From the NCBI GenBank assembly GCA_963784995.1, contig CAWATZ010000002.1:1488001-1552000 (forward strand): 64,000 nucleotides of DNA, in the 5' to 3' direction. Below the pieces are notes generated by a model. The model did no database searches, was not told where the DNA came from, and saw nothing but the letters and a program-made list of their open reading frames with translations. Positions 33,156 to 41,124 of this stretch are shown here, piece after piece. This stretch comes from CAWATZ01 sp963784995. GTDB lineage: Bacteria > Planctomycetota > Planctomycetia > Gemmatales > Gemmataceae. The position numbers were made by a program, and so were the translations under genes. Each line of letters begins with the position of its first letter. Position 1 is the stretch's first letter.

Positions 33156-33719
33156 GATCGTGGTTCTCCCGCTGGGGGTTGGTTGCCTATCATTAAGAGT
33201 CTCACAGACTGCAGGTCGGCACAACATTTTCCCGCGCAAGCGTCCCGAGAGGATCCTGATCGGCACGAGCGTCCCGCTCCCGGAGCGTAGCTGGATTGCC
33301 CTTGCCGCTGCCGTCGATGCCGCTGAGGGCCAGCAGGGCCCGACCAGGGGGAAGCTCGCTCCGCCGGGTCTGGATCGCAGTCACAACCTCGCGGATGGTG
33401 GTCATCGGCAATCCCTCTCCGGACTTCGCGGATCATGGCGTGCGACCTGCCGAGGAGAGCAACAGATGGCGATGGCCGAACGGCCAGGAGCCGCAGCAAG
33501 GTTGCAGCGACCAGGCGCGGGTAAGGCCACGCCCGGCCTGCCTGCCCTGCCTGCCAATTGTTTCGGGTTGGCGGACAGGCCAGAACGTGCATGGAGTTGT
33601 CGGACGAGTGCCACACGGCGTCATTTTCGTGCCTGCCTGCCATCTGCCAGGGTATTCGGGAACGGGCTCCAGGTTCACCAGGACGTCAACCACGAGGCCG
33701 TCGGGCACGATGGGGAAGG
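33156..33719. other. Intergenic region with one gene remnant
   Basis: About 560 bases. Apart from the kinase-like fragment at 33290-33411, I see no coding or RNA feature. A strand-asymmetric GCCTGCCTGCCCTGCCTGCC run occurs at about 33537-33556. Confidence 0.5.
33290..33411 (-). pseudogene. Uridine-kinase-like N-terminal fragment
   Basis: Reads TTIREVVTAIQTRRSELPPG then RALLALSGIDGSGKG, which matches the start and P-loop of uridine/phosphoribulokinase-type enzymes. The frame loses similarity right after the P-loop and ends about 30 residues later. It is a decayed or deleted gene of which only the ATP-binding start is left. Confidence 0.6.
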
Positions 33720-34097
33720 TCAACTGGGGCATGGACGGTTGTACCCAATCCGGAGCAAGGGCTCGCGCTCGAGGATTTGCTTGAGCAAGACCGGCTGCAC
33801 CAGGGAAGCCTGGGCTGCCTTCGCCTCCTCAAACGTGTCCCAGATGCCGACGATCCGCTCGCCCTTGATGAGTACCCACCTGCCCTGGTTGCCTTCGGCG
33901 AGAAGGCGACCGACGTGACAGCGGTAGAAGTTCCACTCCGTGGCGATGGGGCTATCGAGCGGCGCCTCGGCCAGTGCCACGTAAGGGACCGTCGGCACGT
34001 CGCGAGGCGGGAACGGACAGGAAGAGACCTGCTGGCGGATTTGCTCCGTCTCTCTTGCTTGCAACCGGCGAACCACTTCCTCGCCTGTTTCCGACAC
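33720..34097 (-). CDS. Hypothetical protein, 125 residues (DUF5678-like)
   Basis: GTG start at 34097 with a strong AAAGGAGG ribosome site. The N-terminal third is Arg/Glu/Gln-rich; the middle is retropepsin-like in look (VPYVALAEAPLDSPIA); the C-terminal part has GRWVLIKGERIVGIWDTFEE, typical of a short domain found in many planctomycete and cyanobacterial proteins of unknown function. The fold assignment is tentative. Separate from the remnant downstream. Confidence 0.7.
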   Translation of the reverse strand: MSETGEEVVRRLQARETEQIRQQVSSCPFPPRDVPTVPYVALAEAPLDSPIATEWNFYRCHVGRLLAEGNQGRWVLIKGERIVGIWDTFEEAKAAQASLVQPVLLKQILEREPLLRIGYNRPCPS

Positions 34098-34277
34098 AGC
34101 TCAGCCTCCTTTCTCGCCGCCCACGATACACCTCGCGCTCCTGCCGCTGCCATACCAATCAGAAACCGAGTCCCTTGTTGCGGCCCAGGACGCCGTCCAC
34201 CGGGAGATGTCCTCTTGGAAGTGAGCGAAGGCGGTGGCTGGCACGGCCGTCTCCAGTGAGGCCCAGGCGAGGGGCCG

Positions 34278-34577
34278 TCACCTTCCGGCGTACCACGGCT
34301 CCTCCTGGCTGTAGCATAGCAGCCCATCCGCGTCATCATAGTAGACGTTCCGGTGGGCTAGAAAGACCACGTGCCAGAGATCGACCATTTCCTCGGGCTC
34401 CATCCTCTTGCGGACGTAATCGGCGATCTCCTGTCGATGCTTCTCGGCGTCAGCTGGCCGCAGACGCGGCTTGGCTGGGAACAATTCCGCGTAGATGTCC
34501 GCGAGATCCTCGCAGGAGGCCGAAACGACGGCCTGGGCGAGTTTCTCAACGGCCTCGCTCTTCTGGATGGCCGGCAT
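34278..34577 (-). CDS. Hypothetical protein, 99 residues
   Basis: Starts MPAIQKSEAVEKLAQAVVSA. Acidic, helical, no signal or membrane segment. The order of charged helices (EDLADIYAELFP; HRQEIADYVRKRMEPEEMVD) and the acidic end (VYYDDADGLLCYSQEEP) are reminiscent of small adaptor or antitoxin-like proteins, but I recognise no family and no toxin partner is adjacent. A GGAGGAC ribosome site precedes the start. Confidence 0.62.
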   Translation of the reverse strand: MPAIQKSEAVEKLAQAVVSASCEDLADIYAELFPAKPRLRPADAEKHRQEIADYVRKRMEPEEMVDLWHVVFLAHRNVYYDDADGLLCYSQEEPWYAGR

Positions 34578-35545
34578 GGGGAGTCCTCCTGTCGTGAGGG
34601 AAACGCAGACAACAGTCCACGCTTCCATTTGACCTTCTCGATCGGGGGTCTGCCACTCCTCACGCCAAGGATTCTATCCGAGCTGCTGGCAGACACCACG
34701 ACCGTCTGCCAGGCCCGGAAAAAACCGCCGGGATAAACCGGGTGGCTTGTTGGCCGTTTGTTTGACCGCAACCGTTCACGGGTCAAGGATAACAAGCGTA
34801 CAGGCAGGACGAAATCCAATGCAGAGGAACCCGGGCCAGGCCCAACACCGGAAGAACCTGGGTGAGAGCGACCACGGCTCAGAGTCGTGGTGAGGAGGCG
34901 GCTTTGGGTTGCCGGTGGGGAGGCGGCTGCCCCTCCGCCCCAGATTGCTTCGGCGTGTCGGACCTCAGCGCGCAAGAGTTGCCACTTTCCTCGAGGCAAT
35001 CGAACCTCAACCCGAGCGAACTGTCAGTAACAGAGCCGAAGGCCGAGGTAACATCGCAGCGGTTCCATGACAGAATCGGTAAGGCCGTTGAAGGAGAGCG
35101 TCAGATGTCGCAGCCGCCGGAGACCGGGCCAGCCAACCAGCAGCTCGACGGTCCTGGGTCCGACGCTGATTCGGTTCATTTCCAGCCGTTCCAAACGCTT
35201 CAATCGATTTCCTATCTCCAGGGCATTCCCAGGAATGTCGAAGTTTTATGTCCTCTTCCACAGAGGAGTTAGGTCCATTCATCGATTGTAGGGAGGAAAA
35301 GAGCCTCACATCTCCTCTTGCGACTTGGTATACTGAGAGTGTGTGGCGAGTAAGTGCCCGCCCAAAGATCCTGAACGAGACTGCCGCTTCTTCGTTTGCC
35401 TTTCTCTCTGCGCATCCTTTGCCCTCGCAGCTCCCTGAGAACGTCAAGCCTTGTCGCTAGACAGCACTGGCCTCTCTTGTCCCCATCGGGGACAAGCATG
35501 AGGTGACGTTCTCACCTGTTGCAGGAGGCCTGCGAGCCCCGAAGG
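34578..35545. other. Long gene-poor region
   Basis: About 970 bases. It holds a half copy (34719-34752) of the palindrome seen complete at 43997-44055, and a leucine-rich-repeat remnant (listed). The rest shows no supported gene; the last 200 bases are presumably the leader of the RRM gene. Confidence 0.55.
35040..35270 (-). pseudogene. Leucine-rich-repeat remnant
   Basis: On the minus strand one frame reads RLKRLERLEMNRISVGPRTV and then LRRLRHLTLSFNGLTDSVME, two typical LRR units (LxxLxLxxNxI/L). No start, no flanking domain and stops on both sides, so it is a fragment of a larger LRR protein of the sort common in Gemmataceae. Confidence 0.6.
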
Positions 35546-35806
35546 ATGACCATGAATAAGAATCTGTACGTTGGAAACCTCCCCTTCCACACAACCGCCG
35601 GTGATCTCACCCAGGTGTTCAGCCCCTACGGGCCTGTGGTCCGGGCCTTGGTAGTCACGAACCCAGAGACCAGCGAGTCTCGTGGCTTTGGCTATGTCGA
35701 GATGAGCGAGGGGGGCGACCAGGCCGTTGCTGGCCTGGACGGAGCCGTGTTCCAGGGACGGTCCTTGACTGTCCACCGGACGAAGCCCCACGTGGAGCAG
35801 TTCTGA
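35546..35806 (+). CDS. RNA-binding protein with one RRM domain
   Basis: Protein of 86 residues that is almost entirely one RNA recognition motif. RNP2 is NLYVGNL (residue 5) and RNP1 is SRGFGYVEM. It belongs to the small glycine-poor bacterial RRM proteins found in cyanobacteria and planctomycetes, often cold- or stress-linked. The start is ATG at 35546 or the second ATG at 35552. The leader contains GAGGTGACG...TCACCT, a small inverted repeat before the ribosome site. Confidence 0.93.
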   Translation: MTMNKNLYVGNLPFHTTAGDLTQVFSPYGPVVRALVVTNPETSESRGFGYVEMSEGGDQAVAGLDGAVFQGRSLTVHRTKPHVEQF

Positions 35807-36576
35807 CCCGATGGTGAGGACCGTGAGGGCATCCCTGTGATGCCGGTTTACCAACCCGATGGGGATGACCGGGAAGGCATCCCTGTGATGTTGGAATACC
35901 AATTCCGGGGATGGCCTTCGCCTTGCTAGTGGATCGTCCGGCCGTAAAGCGGGCCAGGCGGTTTGTCAGCGGGGCGGCGAAAAAGGGAAAGAAGTTAGGA
36001 GATCGACGATGACCACAATTGCATGAAAGTGCTTCAAGTATCTTGTGACCTGGAACGAGAGAAAGGCAAATGGAAGGACAACTGCGAAGTCATCACGGCC
36101 ATGAATGCTCGGCACTAAGGTCCAAGAACAATTGCATCATAGACCCATTGGCCCCATTTCACAAGCCCATGTCTCTGGAATTGTCAGAATTGGTCGGCCC
36201 AGCATCCGTTCATTGCTCATCTCATCTGGCTGGAAGGACCGCAGCTCGCCGGATCTAGGTTACCAGGATGGTGCTGATCGTGTTCATTGTTTCGTGCTGT
36301 CTGAAGCTGAGAGAGTCGAATTTAGCCGTAGAACGACTGCTGAGACGGGCCGCTCCTGCGACCGGCTCGGGAGCCAAGTGTGAAAGCGGGTTGCTTTCCA
36401 AGGAGACATGTTCCAATACATCGACTTTTTTGTTCGTGTACCGAGACTAATCCAGGGACCGCTGCATCTGTGAGCAGCACCCAGGACTGATCCACCACGA
36501 GTGGATCGGACGCCGGGATCGGCCCTTCACGGTGGAGGGTGATGGAAGCACAGGGTTCCAGAAAAGGAGTTACAGA
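35807..36576. other. Intergenic region behind the RRM gene
   Basis: About 770 bases. It starts with two imperfect tandem copies (35817-35905) sharing GGCATCCCTGTGATG and ACCAA. The rest is less GC-rich than the surroundings and has only short frames that I cannot support. Confidence 0.5.
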
Positions 36577-37119
36577 ATGAACAGTTTCTCGAAGTGTGTC
36601 GGTGCGATGGTGGCTATCGTTCTGCTGGGTGGTATAGCGTCAGCCGCCGAAGCCATCTCCTCCGGCAAAGTCAAGGCCGTCCACACCGACAAGAAGGAGT
36701 TTGTCTTGACCGATGCCGGTGGCAAGGACTGGACGATCAAGCTCGGCAACGACGTCGTGATCAATCGTGGCGGAAAGGAGACTGCGAGCGACTTGAAAGA
36801 AAACGACACCGTGAATGTTTGTTACGACAAGGGTACGTTTACCTGGACGGCCCATTACATTCTGGTCCAGGAAGGTAACAGCAAGAACTGGAAGTTGATG
36901 CACGGCACTTTCAAGGGCTACGACACTGGCAAGAAGCTACTCTCCTTCACTGACGCTGGCGGGACGGACTTGACCTTCGGTTGGGGCGACGGCAATGTAC
37001 GCCTCAACAAGAAAGATGTTAACGTCGGGAACATCAAGATCGGGGACAAAACTCTGATCGTCGTGGAAACGAATAGAGACACGATGACCCTCAAGGCCGT
37101 GATGGTCGAGCGCAAGTAA
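36577..37119 (+). CDS. Secreted beta-rich protein, 180 residues
   Basis: Starts MNSFSKCVGAMVAIVLLGGI with a signal peptide ending about ASAAEA, behind an AAAAGGAG site. The mature part has two similar OB-like halves: GKVKAVHTDKKEFVLTDAGG with DWTIKL, and GTFKGYDTGKKLLSFTDAGG with DLTFGW. The internal duplication suggests a two-domain beta-barrel (DUF5666-like). It is followed on the same strand by a small membrane stress protein. Function unknown; periplasmic location is predicted. Confidence 0.8.
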   Translation: MNSFSKCVGAMVAIVLLGGIASAAEAISSGKVKAVHTDKKEFVLTDAGGKDWTIKLGNDVVINRGGKETASDLKENDTVNVCYDKGTFTWTAHYILVQEGNSKNWKLMHGTFKGYDTGKKLLSFTDAGGTDLTFGWGDGNVRLNKKDVNVGNIKIGDKTLIVVETNRDTMTLKAVMVERK

Positions 37120-37314
37120 CTGAGCGACCAAGGTGTCCGGCAACAACGACGGCGGGTCACGTGGCCCGCCGTGTATCCGGGTGCGGCTAAATATGCCGTC
37201 CTTCGCCTTATCGGACAGTTCACTGACCGGCCAAGGACACAGAAGCCGCCCGTCCTCTGACGTTCGGAGACGGGAACCTTGCCTCTGTGCCTTGCCGGAC
37301 AAAGGAGCAAGATC

Positions 37315-37602
37315 ATGTCGATTCTCGCAGACGTTTACTTGGAACCGGGCGGCATCATCGCCTGGTTGATCGTGGGCCTCATTGCGGGCTTTCTGGCCGG
37401 GAAGGTCATGAAGGGGAGCGGTTATGGGATCGTTGGCGACATCATCGTCGGCTTGATCGGGGCGTTCCTCGGCGGCTTGCTGTTCGGATCGTTCGTCCAT
37501 GCCGAATACGCCCTGATCGGCAGCATCGTCGTCGCTTTCGTTGGGGCCTGCATCCTCATCGCCGTCGTGCGGTTCATCGCCCAAGGTAGATCGATCCTAT
37601 GA
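37315..37602 (+). CDS. GlsB/YeaQ/YmgE-family membrane protein
   Basis: Protein of 95 residues with three hydrophobic helices and the family glycine pattern (GGIIAWLIVGLIAGFLAGKV, MKGSGYGIVGDIIVGLIGAF, LGGLLFG). These transglycosylase-associated proteins are small inner membrane proteins often induced by stress. An AAAGGAG ribosome site precedes the ATG by 7 bases. The C-terminus is slightly longer than in E. coli YeaQ. Confidence 0.93.
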   Translation: MSILADVYLEPGGIIAWLIVGLIAGFLAGKVMKGSGYGIVGDIIVGLIGAFLGGLLFGSFVHAEYALIGSIVVAFVGACILIAVVRFIAQGRSIL

Positions 37603-37726
37603 CCTCACTGGCCCTTGTTTCCTTGAGTTATCCAAAGCTCACGGAAACAGGGGCCAGCGGCCATCTGCCTCACGAAGAGGCGGTCTGCGGCCACCGACTT
37701 CGTTTCTTCGGACACGAAGAGACTCC

Positions 37727-38233
37727 TCATCGGCCCGGAGACGCTTCCGGCGACCCAAGGGCGGCGACCTTACGGATTTTGCCGTCCATGAACGATTGAT
37801 AATCCGTGTCGAAAGTGTGCTTGCTCAGTTGCCATGCGGCTTGAACGCTCTCCCGGTGTAACAAGTCGTCAAGGAACAGTTTCCAGCCCGACCATTGCTT
37901 GTCCTTGAACAAGGTAGTCTGGTTCTTGAACATCAGATATGCCCGTTCAAACAGCGAGAACAGCATGGCGTGGGCGATCAACTCCTGCTTTTGCTTCTTA
38001 TCCGCCCCCGAAGGACGGTTCTTGCCCGGCAAGTCGAGGATGTCCAGATCGGGGTGCATGAGGGCGAGTTTCTGGTACTCGAAAAGCCGGTTGTCGAGTT
38101 CGTTGAACACCTCGAACTCTTGAGCCAGCCTCTCCGTCCTCCTCGATTTGAGATATTCGTACACCGCCAGTGGCCCTGAAACGCTCAGGGACAGATAGAA
38201 GATGATTTGGGCGATGTCTTTGATGGTTTCCAT
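37727..38233 (-). CDS. Membrane-anchored hypothetical protein, 168 residues
   Basis: Starts METIKDIAQIIFYLSLSVSG with one N-terminal membrane helix, followed by a charged helical cytoplasmic domain (LKSRRTERLAQEFEVFNELD; HAMLFSLFERAYLMFKNQTT; SGWKLFLDDLLHRESVQAAW). It resembles single-pass proteins of unknown role found near signalling genes in many bacteria, but I cannot name a family. Convergent with the GlsB-like gene. Confidence 0.72.
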   Translation of the reverse strand: METIKDIAQIIFYLSLSVSGPLAVYEYLKSRRTERLAQEFEVFNELDNRLFEYQKLALMHPDLDILDLPGKNRPSGADKKQKQELIAHAMLFSLFERAYLMFKNQTTLFKDKQWSGWKLFLDDLLHRESVQAAWQLSKHTFDTDYQSFMDGKIRKVAALGSPEASPGR

Positions 38234-38684
38234 GCTGGTCCCTCGTTGCACCTGCCACATCCGGTGGCATGCTGTCCTGCTTCTGAACTCGGTTATCTGG
38301 CACGCTGGATTGTAGCCGCCCTGCCTTTATGCTAGCCCTGGACAGTAGAGGCTTGATCTGTCGGAGTGGCAAGAACTGTACCGTCGTCGGCCCTTTTCCG
38401 TCCCGGTATGCCGGGGTGTCATCATCGCGCGTCGGTCACATCAAACCAAAGCAAGCCGCGTTGGCGTCGAGGCCATCGAAGTCGATCAGCTCGCAGGACC
38501 GTAATCCAGTCCCCTGTTTGGCTGACGAGCCAGCAATTTGCCGACGCTTTGTGACCGCGGCCTGCAAGGGGGCTGCGGGAGGGCACTGGACCACACCCGC
38601 GGACCTTTCCCTGTCTGGCTGGGTTGAATCTCGCATCCGGTTCTTCTCCGAAATCCGACCTCCGGTCAGGAGGAGGAACGCCTC
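38234..38684. other. Intergenic region without a recognised feature
   Basis: About 450 bases between divergent units. Nothing coding or structured stands out. Confidence 0.5.
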
Positions 38685-39427
38685 CTGAAAGCCGCCGCGT
38701 CCATCGTTGTCCTTCTGTCGGCCGTGCTGGTCAGTCTCCCCGGCCAGGGAGCGGAGCAAGCACCCCCCAGCAAGGTCCTCGCCTTTCCGGGTGCGGCGGG
38801 CGCCGGTGCCTGGACGACCGGCGGCCGAGCGGGCGCGGTCTACCGGGTCACCAACCTCAACCTGAGCGGCCCCGGCAGTCTCGTGGACGCGGTCAGCCGG
38901 CCCCACCGGATCGTGGTCTTCACGGTGTCCGGCGCCATCGACCTGAGTGGGGGACAAGGCCGGGCAGTCCGGCCGGGTCGTCCTCGACCAGCCCCACGTC
39001 ACCATTGCCGGCCAGACGGCTCCCGGGGAAGGCATCTGCCTGAAGAACGGCTGCCTGGTCATCCGGGCCAGCGACGTCATCGTCCGCCACTTGCGGGTGC
39101 GGCGCGGCTTCGTCGCGGAGGGCGACTCCGGCGACTCGGTCATGGTCAAGCCACACGTGAAGCCAGCCGCCGGCGACAAGCCGGGCCTTGACCCGCAAGC
39201 CCAAAAGAAGCTCGAAGAGAAGAAAAAAGAGCGGGGCAAGGTCGTCCAGCAACCCGCCGCCGAGATGGCAAAGATCCTGCTCGACCACGTCTCCGCGACC
39301 TGGGCCACCGATGAGAACCTGTCGCTGTCCCATCCCAACCACACCACCGCGCCATTCTGCCTGATCACCGAGGGGCTGGATTATGCCAACCCCAAACAAA
39401 CGCCGCCCCGCCACTCCAGAACGAAAT
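38685..39427 (+). pseudogene. Pectate-lyase-like protein, frameshifted and truncated
   Basis: The conserved start of a right-handed beta-helix polysaccharide lyase is clear: SKVLAFPGAAGAGAWTTGGR, YRVTNLNLSGPGSL. After a one-base frameshift near 38950 it continues VVLDQPHVTIAGQTAPGEGI, VIVRHLRVRRG and ILLDHVSATWATDENLSLSH. It is cut at 39428 by a palindromic element before the catalytic end. There is no ATG/GTG/TTG in a good place; an AGGAGGAGG site sits before a CTG (38685), otherwise GTG at 38724 would remove most of the signal peptide. Confidence 0.75.
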
Positions 39428-39483
39428 GGGGACGCATGTCAATAATACGAATCAATCAATCCGTATTATTGACATGCGTCCCC
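39428..39483. repeat. Palindromic element truncating the lyase gene
   Basis: Arms GGGGACGCATGTCAATAATA(CG) and complement around AATCAATCAATC. It is AT-richer than its surroundings and marks the exact point at which similarity to pectate lyases ends. Confidence 0.85.
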
Positions 39484-39643
39484 TTTCTCCCTGAATGCCT
39501 GCTCTCCGCAGCAACACCTCATTATCGGTCCGTGTCAGAGCGGCGACAAGGCGAGTTTTCTGCAGGCTCCGGCTGTGCTTTCATCCCAGCTGGGGTGAGT
39601 TAAAAGGCGTACTTTCGCATGGTTAGTTCACTGTGGCTGCTTG

Positions 39644-40519
39644 TCAGGCCGTCCCGCGAAACTGCTCAAAGAACGCTGTATCGACATCGTAGGTTTTGCG
39701 AGGCAGCAGTCCCAGTTCCAACTGCTCAAACAGTGCTACCAACTGCTCACCGTCTACCAACTCGATCGGGGGCACGCCATCTCGCACCGCTTCGGACTGC
39801 GCGTCTTTGGTGAAAGTCCCGGTCGTCAAGATGATTCCTTTGTCAGTGCGCCCCTGCATGGCCCCGCGGAAGTCTCGTACGTGGCCGGTGCTCACTCCGC
39901 CCGCAAACCTTTTACACTGGAAAAGCACCTTGAACGTCACGAAGGCGTTCACCTTTACAATACCAATACCGTCAATGCCTCCGTCACCGCTACGTCCGGT
40001 CACCTGCACCTGCTCGAAACCCGACTCCCGCAACAGGCGCTGACAAAGCCGCTCAAACCCGTTTGGCGGCAATTGCCGAAGCACGCCCAGCAGTTGTTCT
40101 TTGTAACTTTCGGGCAATTCTGCCGAGCTGGGCTCGTCTTCGTCCTCGTTGCTCTCGGTCTCATCCCTCTGCTTTGGCGAGGAATGCAAGGCATGTTGCT
40201 CCTTGTACAAGCGCAGCGCCTCTGCCTCCGTCAGGCCCGGAGATGCGAGCCCCTTCTCGGTGAGGGTCCATACGCCACGCTTTGAGGAATCCAGGTAGCC
40301 AGCCCAGACCAGATACTGCCGGACGAAGGCGATTTGGTTGTCGAACCGAAGGGCACCGCTCTGCAGCACCTCCTGCCGCTGAGCTTCAGTGACGTTTTTC
40401 AGACGAGCAACAGCCTCAACGACTTCGCCGGGCCGGGCGGAGCCACCGAGCTGTTTCAGCGCCTTCAGTACAGGGTCAAAGAACTGGACGAACTTCGGCC
40501 CACGGGCAATTCGCGACAC
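39644..40519 (-). CDS. mrr: Mrr-type restriction endonuclease
   Basis: Protein of 291 residues with both Mrr parts: an N-terminal winged-helix recognition domain (residues 1-100, FDPVLKALKQLGGSARPGEV and WTLTEKG) and a C-terminal PD-(D/E)xK nuclease (GFERLCQRLLRESGFEQVQV, RSGDGGIDGIG, FKVLFQCKR, IILTTGTFTKDA). Such enzymes cut methylated DNA. An acidic linker (DETESNEDEDEPSS) joins the two. GTG start at 40519. No methyltransferase is adjacent, as expected for a type IV enzyme. Confidence 0.92.
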   Translation of the reverse strand: MSRIARGPKFVQFFDPVLKALKQLGGSARPGEVVEAVARLKNVTEAQRQEVLQSGALRFDNQIAFVRQYLVWAGYLDSSKRGVWTLTEKGLASPGLTEAEALRLYKEQHALHSSPKQRDETESNEDEDEPSSAELPESYKEQLLGVLRQLPPNGFERLCQRLLRESGFEQVQVTGRSGDGGIDGIGIVKVNAFVTFKVLFQCKRFAGGVSTGHVRDFRGAMQGRTDKGIILTTGTFTKDAQSEAVRDGVPPIELVDGEQLVALFEQLELGLLPRKTYDVDTAFFEQFRGTA

Positions 40520-41124
40520 AGATACCTCCTTCGACTCCGAAGCCTATCAAGTTCGGGACTTGGTTCACGCCCAGACAGTGATCAAAGCTCAGATCAGCAT
40601 ACCACGGTCAGAACGGCGTGTCACCAGTTTGTCTTCCGAACGAGCCGTAATGCCGGAGTCTTTGGGCCGCAGGAGGTTGGCTCAAGGGCCAAGCAAACTC
40701 AACTTGCCCCCTGATCTGCAAGAGTACCCTACCCCTGCTTCGTATCTGGATTGCTCCCCCCGCCCCATGCCGACTATCATTGCAGGAGAAGCGGTGGCCA
40801 ACCGGGGACAGCACCTGCGTTTTCACGGGAGAGCCGGAAGCGACCGATGCTGCCGGAACGGGACCCCGTGTGATGCTGACGCGGTGGCGAGGTCGGTTGT
40901 GACAGCAGCGCAAGTGCTTGAAAAAATTGCACTTGCAGTGTCACAACCACACCGCCAACCAGCGGGCGCTGTTGGCGGTGTGGCGGTGTCCTCCTCGTCC
41001 GTACTCCGGTTCAGCCCGGCCGAGCAGCCCTCCCGTTGAGCCGCCGCTTCCAGGGTGCAATCCGGACCGGGATCGCTGTTTCGCCGCGCTCCGGGCCCTT
41101 CCCTCACCACGGACCGCAACGCAT
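40520..41124. other. Intergenic region with stem-loops
   Basis: About 600 bases between divergent genes. A stem-loop at 40895-40948 (GGTTGTGACA...GCAAGTGC with loop TTGAAAAAATT and GCACTTGCAGTGTCACAACC) is followed by a second (ACCGCCAAC...GTTGGCGGT, 40951-40979). They lie about 150 bases before the Hsp70 gene and may be leader structures or repeats. Nothing else is recognised. Confidence 0.55.

Noticed and set aside
34278..34577. Antitoxin of a toxin-antitoxin pair
   Set aside because: Size and charge would fit, but no toxin-like gene is next to it and no DNA-binding motif is visible.
36070..36450. Short frames in the AT-richer stretch behind the RRM gene
   Set aside because: They overlap one another in three frames and none has a ribosome site or conserved motif.
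39644..40519. Defence island around the Mrr-type nuclease
   Set aside because: Neighbours are a lyase remnant and an Hsp70 gene; no other defence gene is present.
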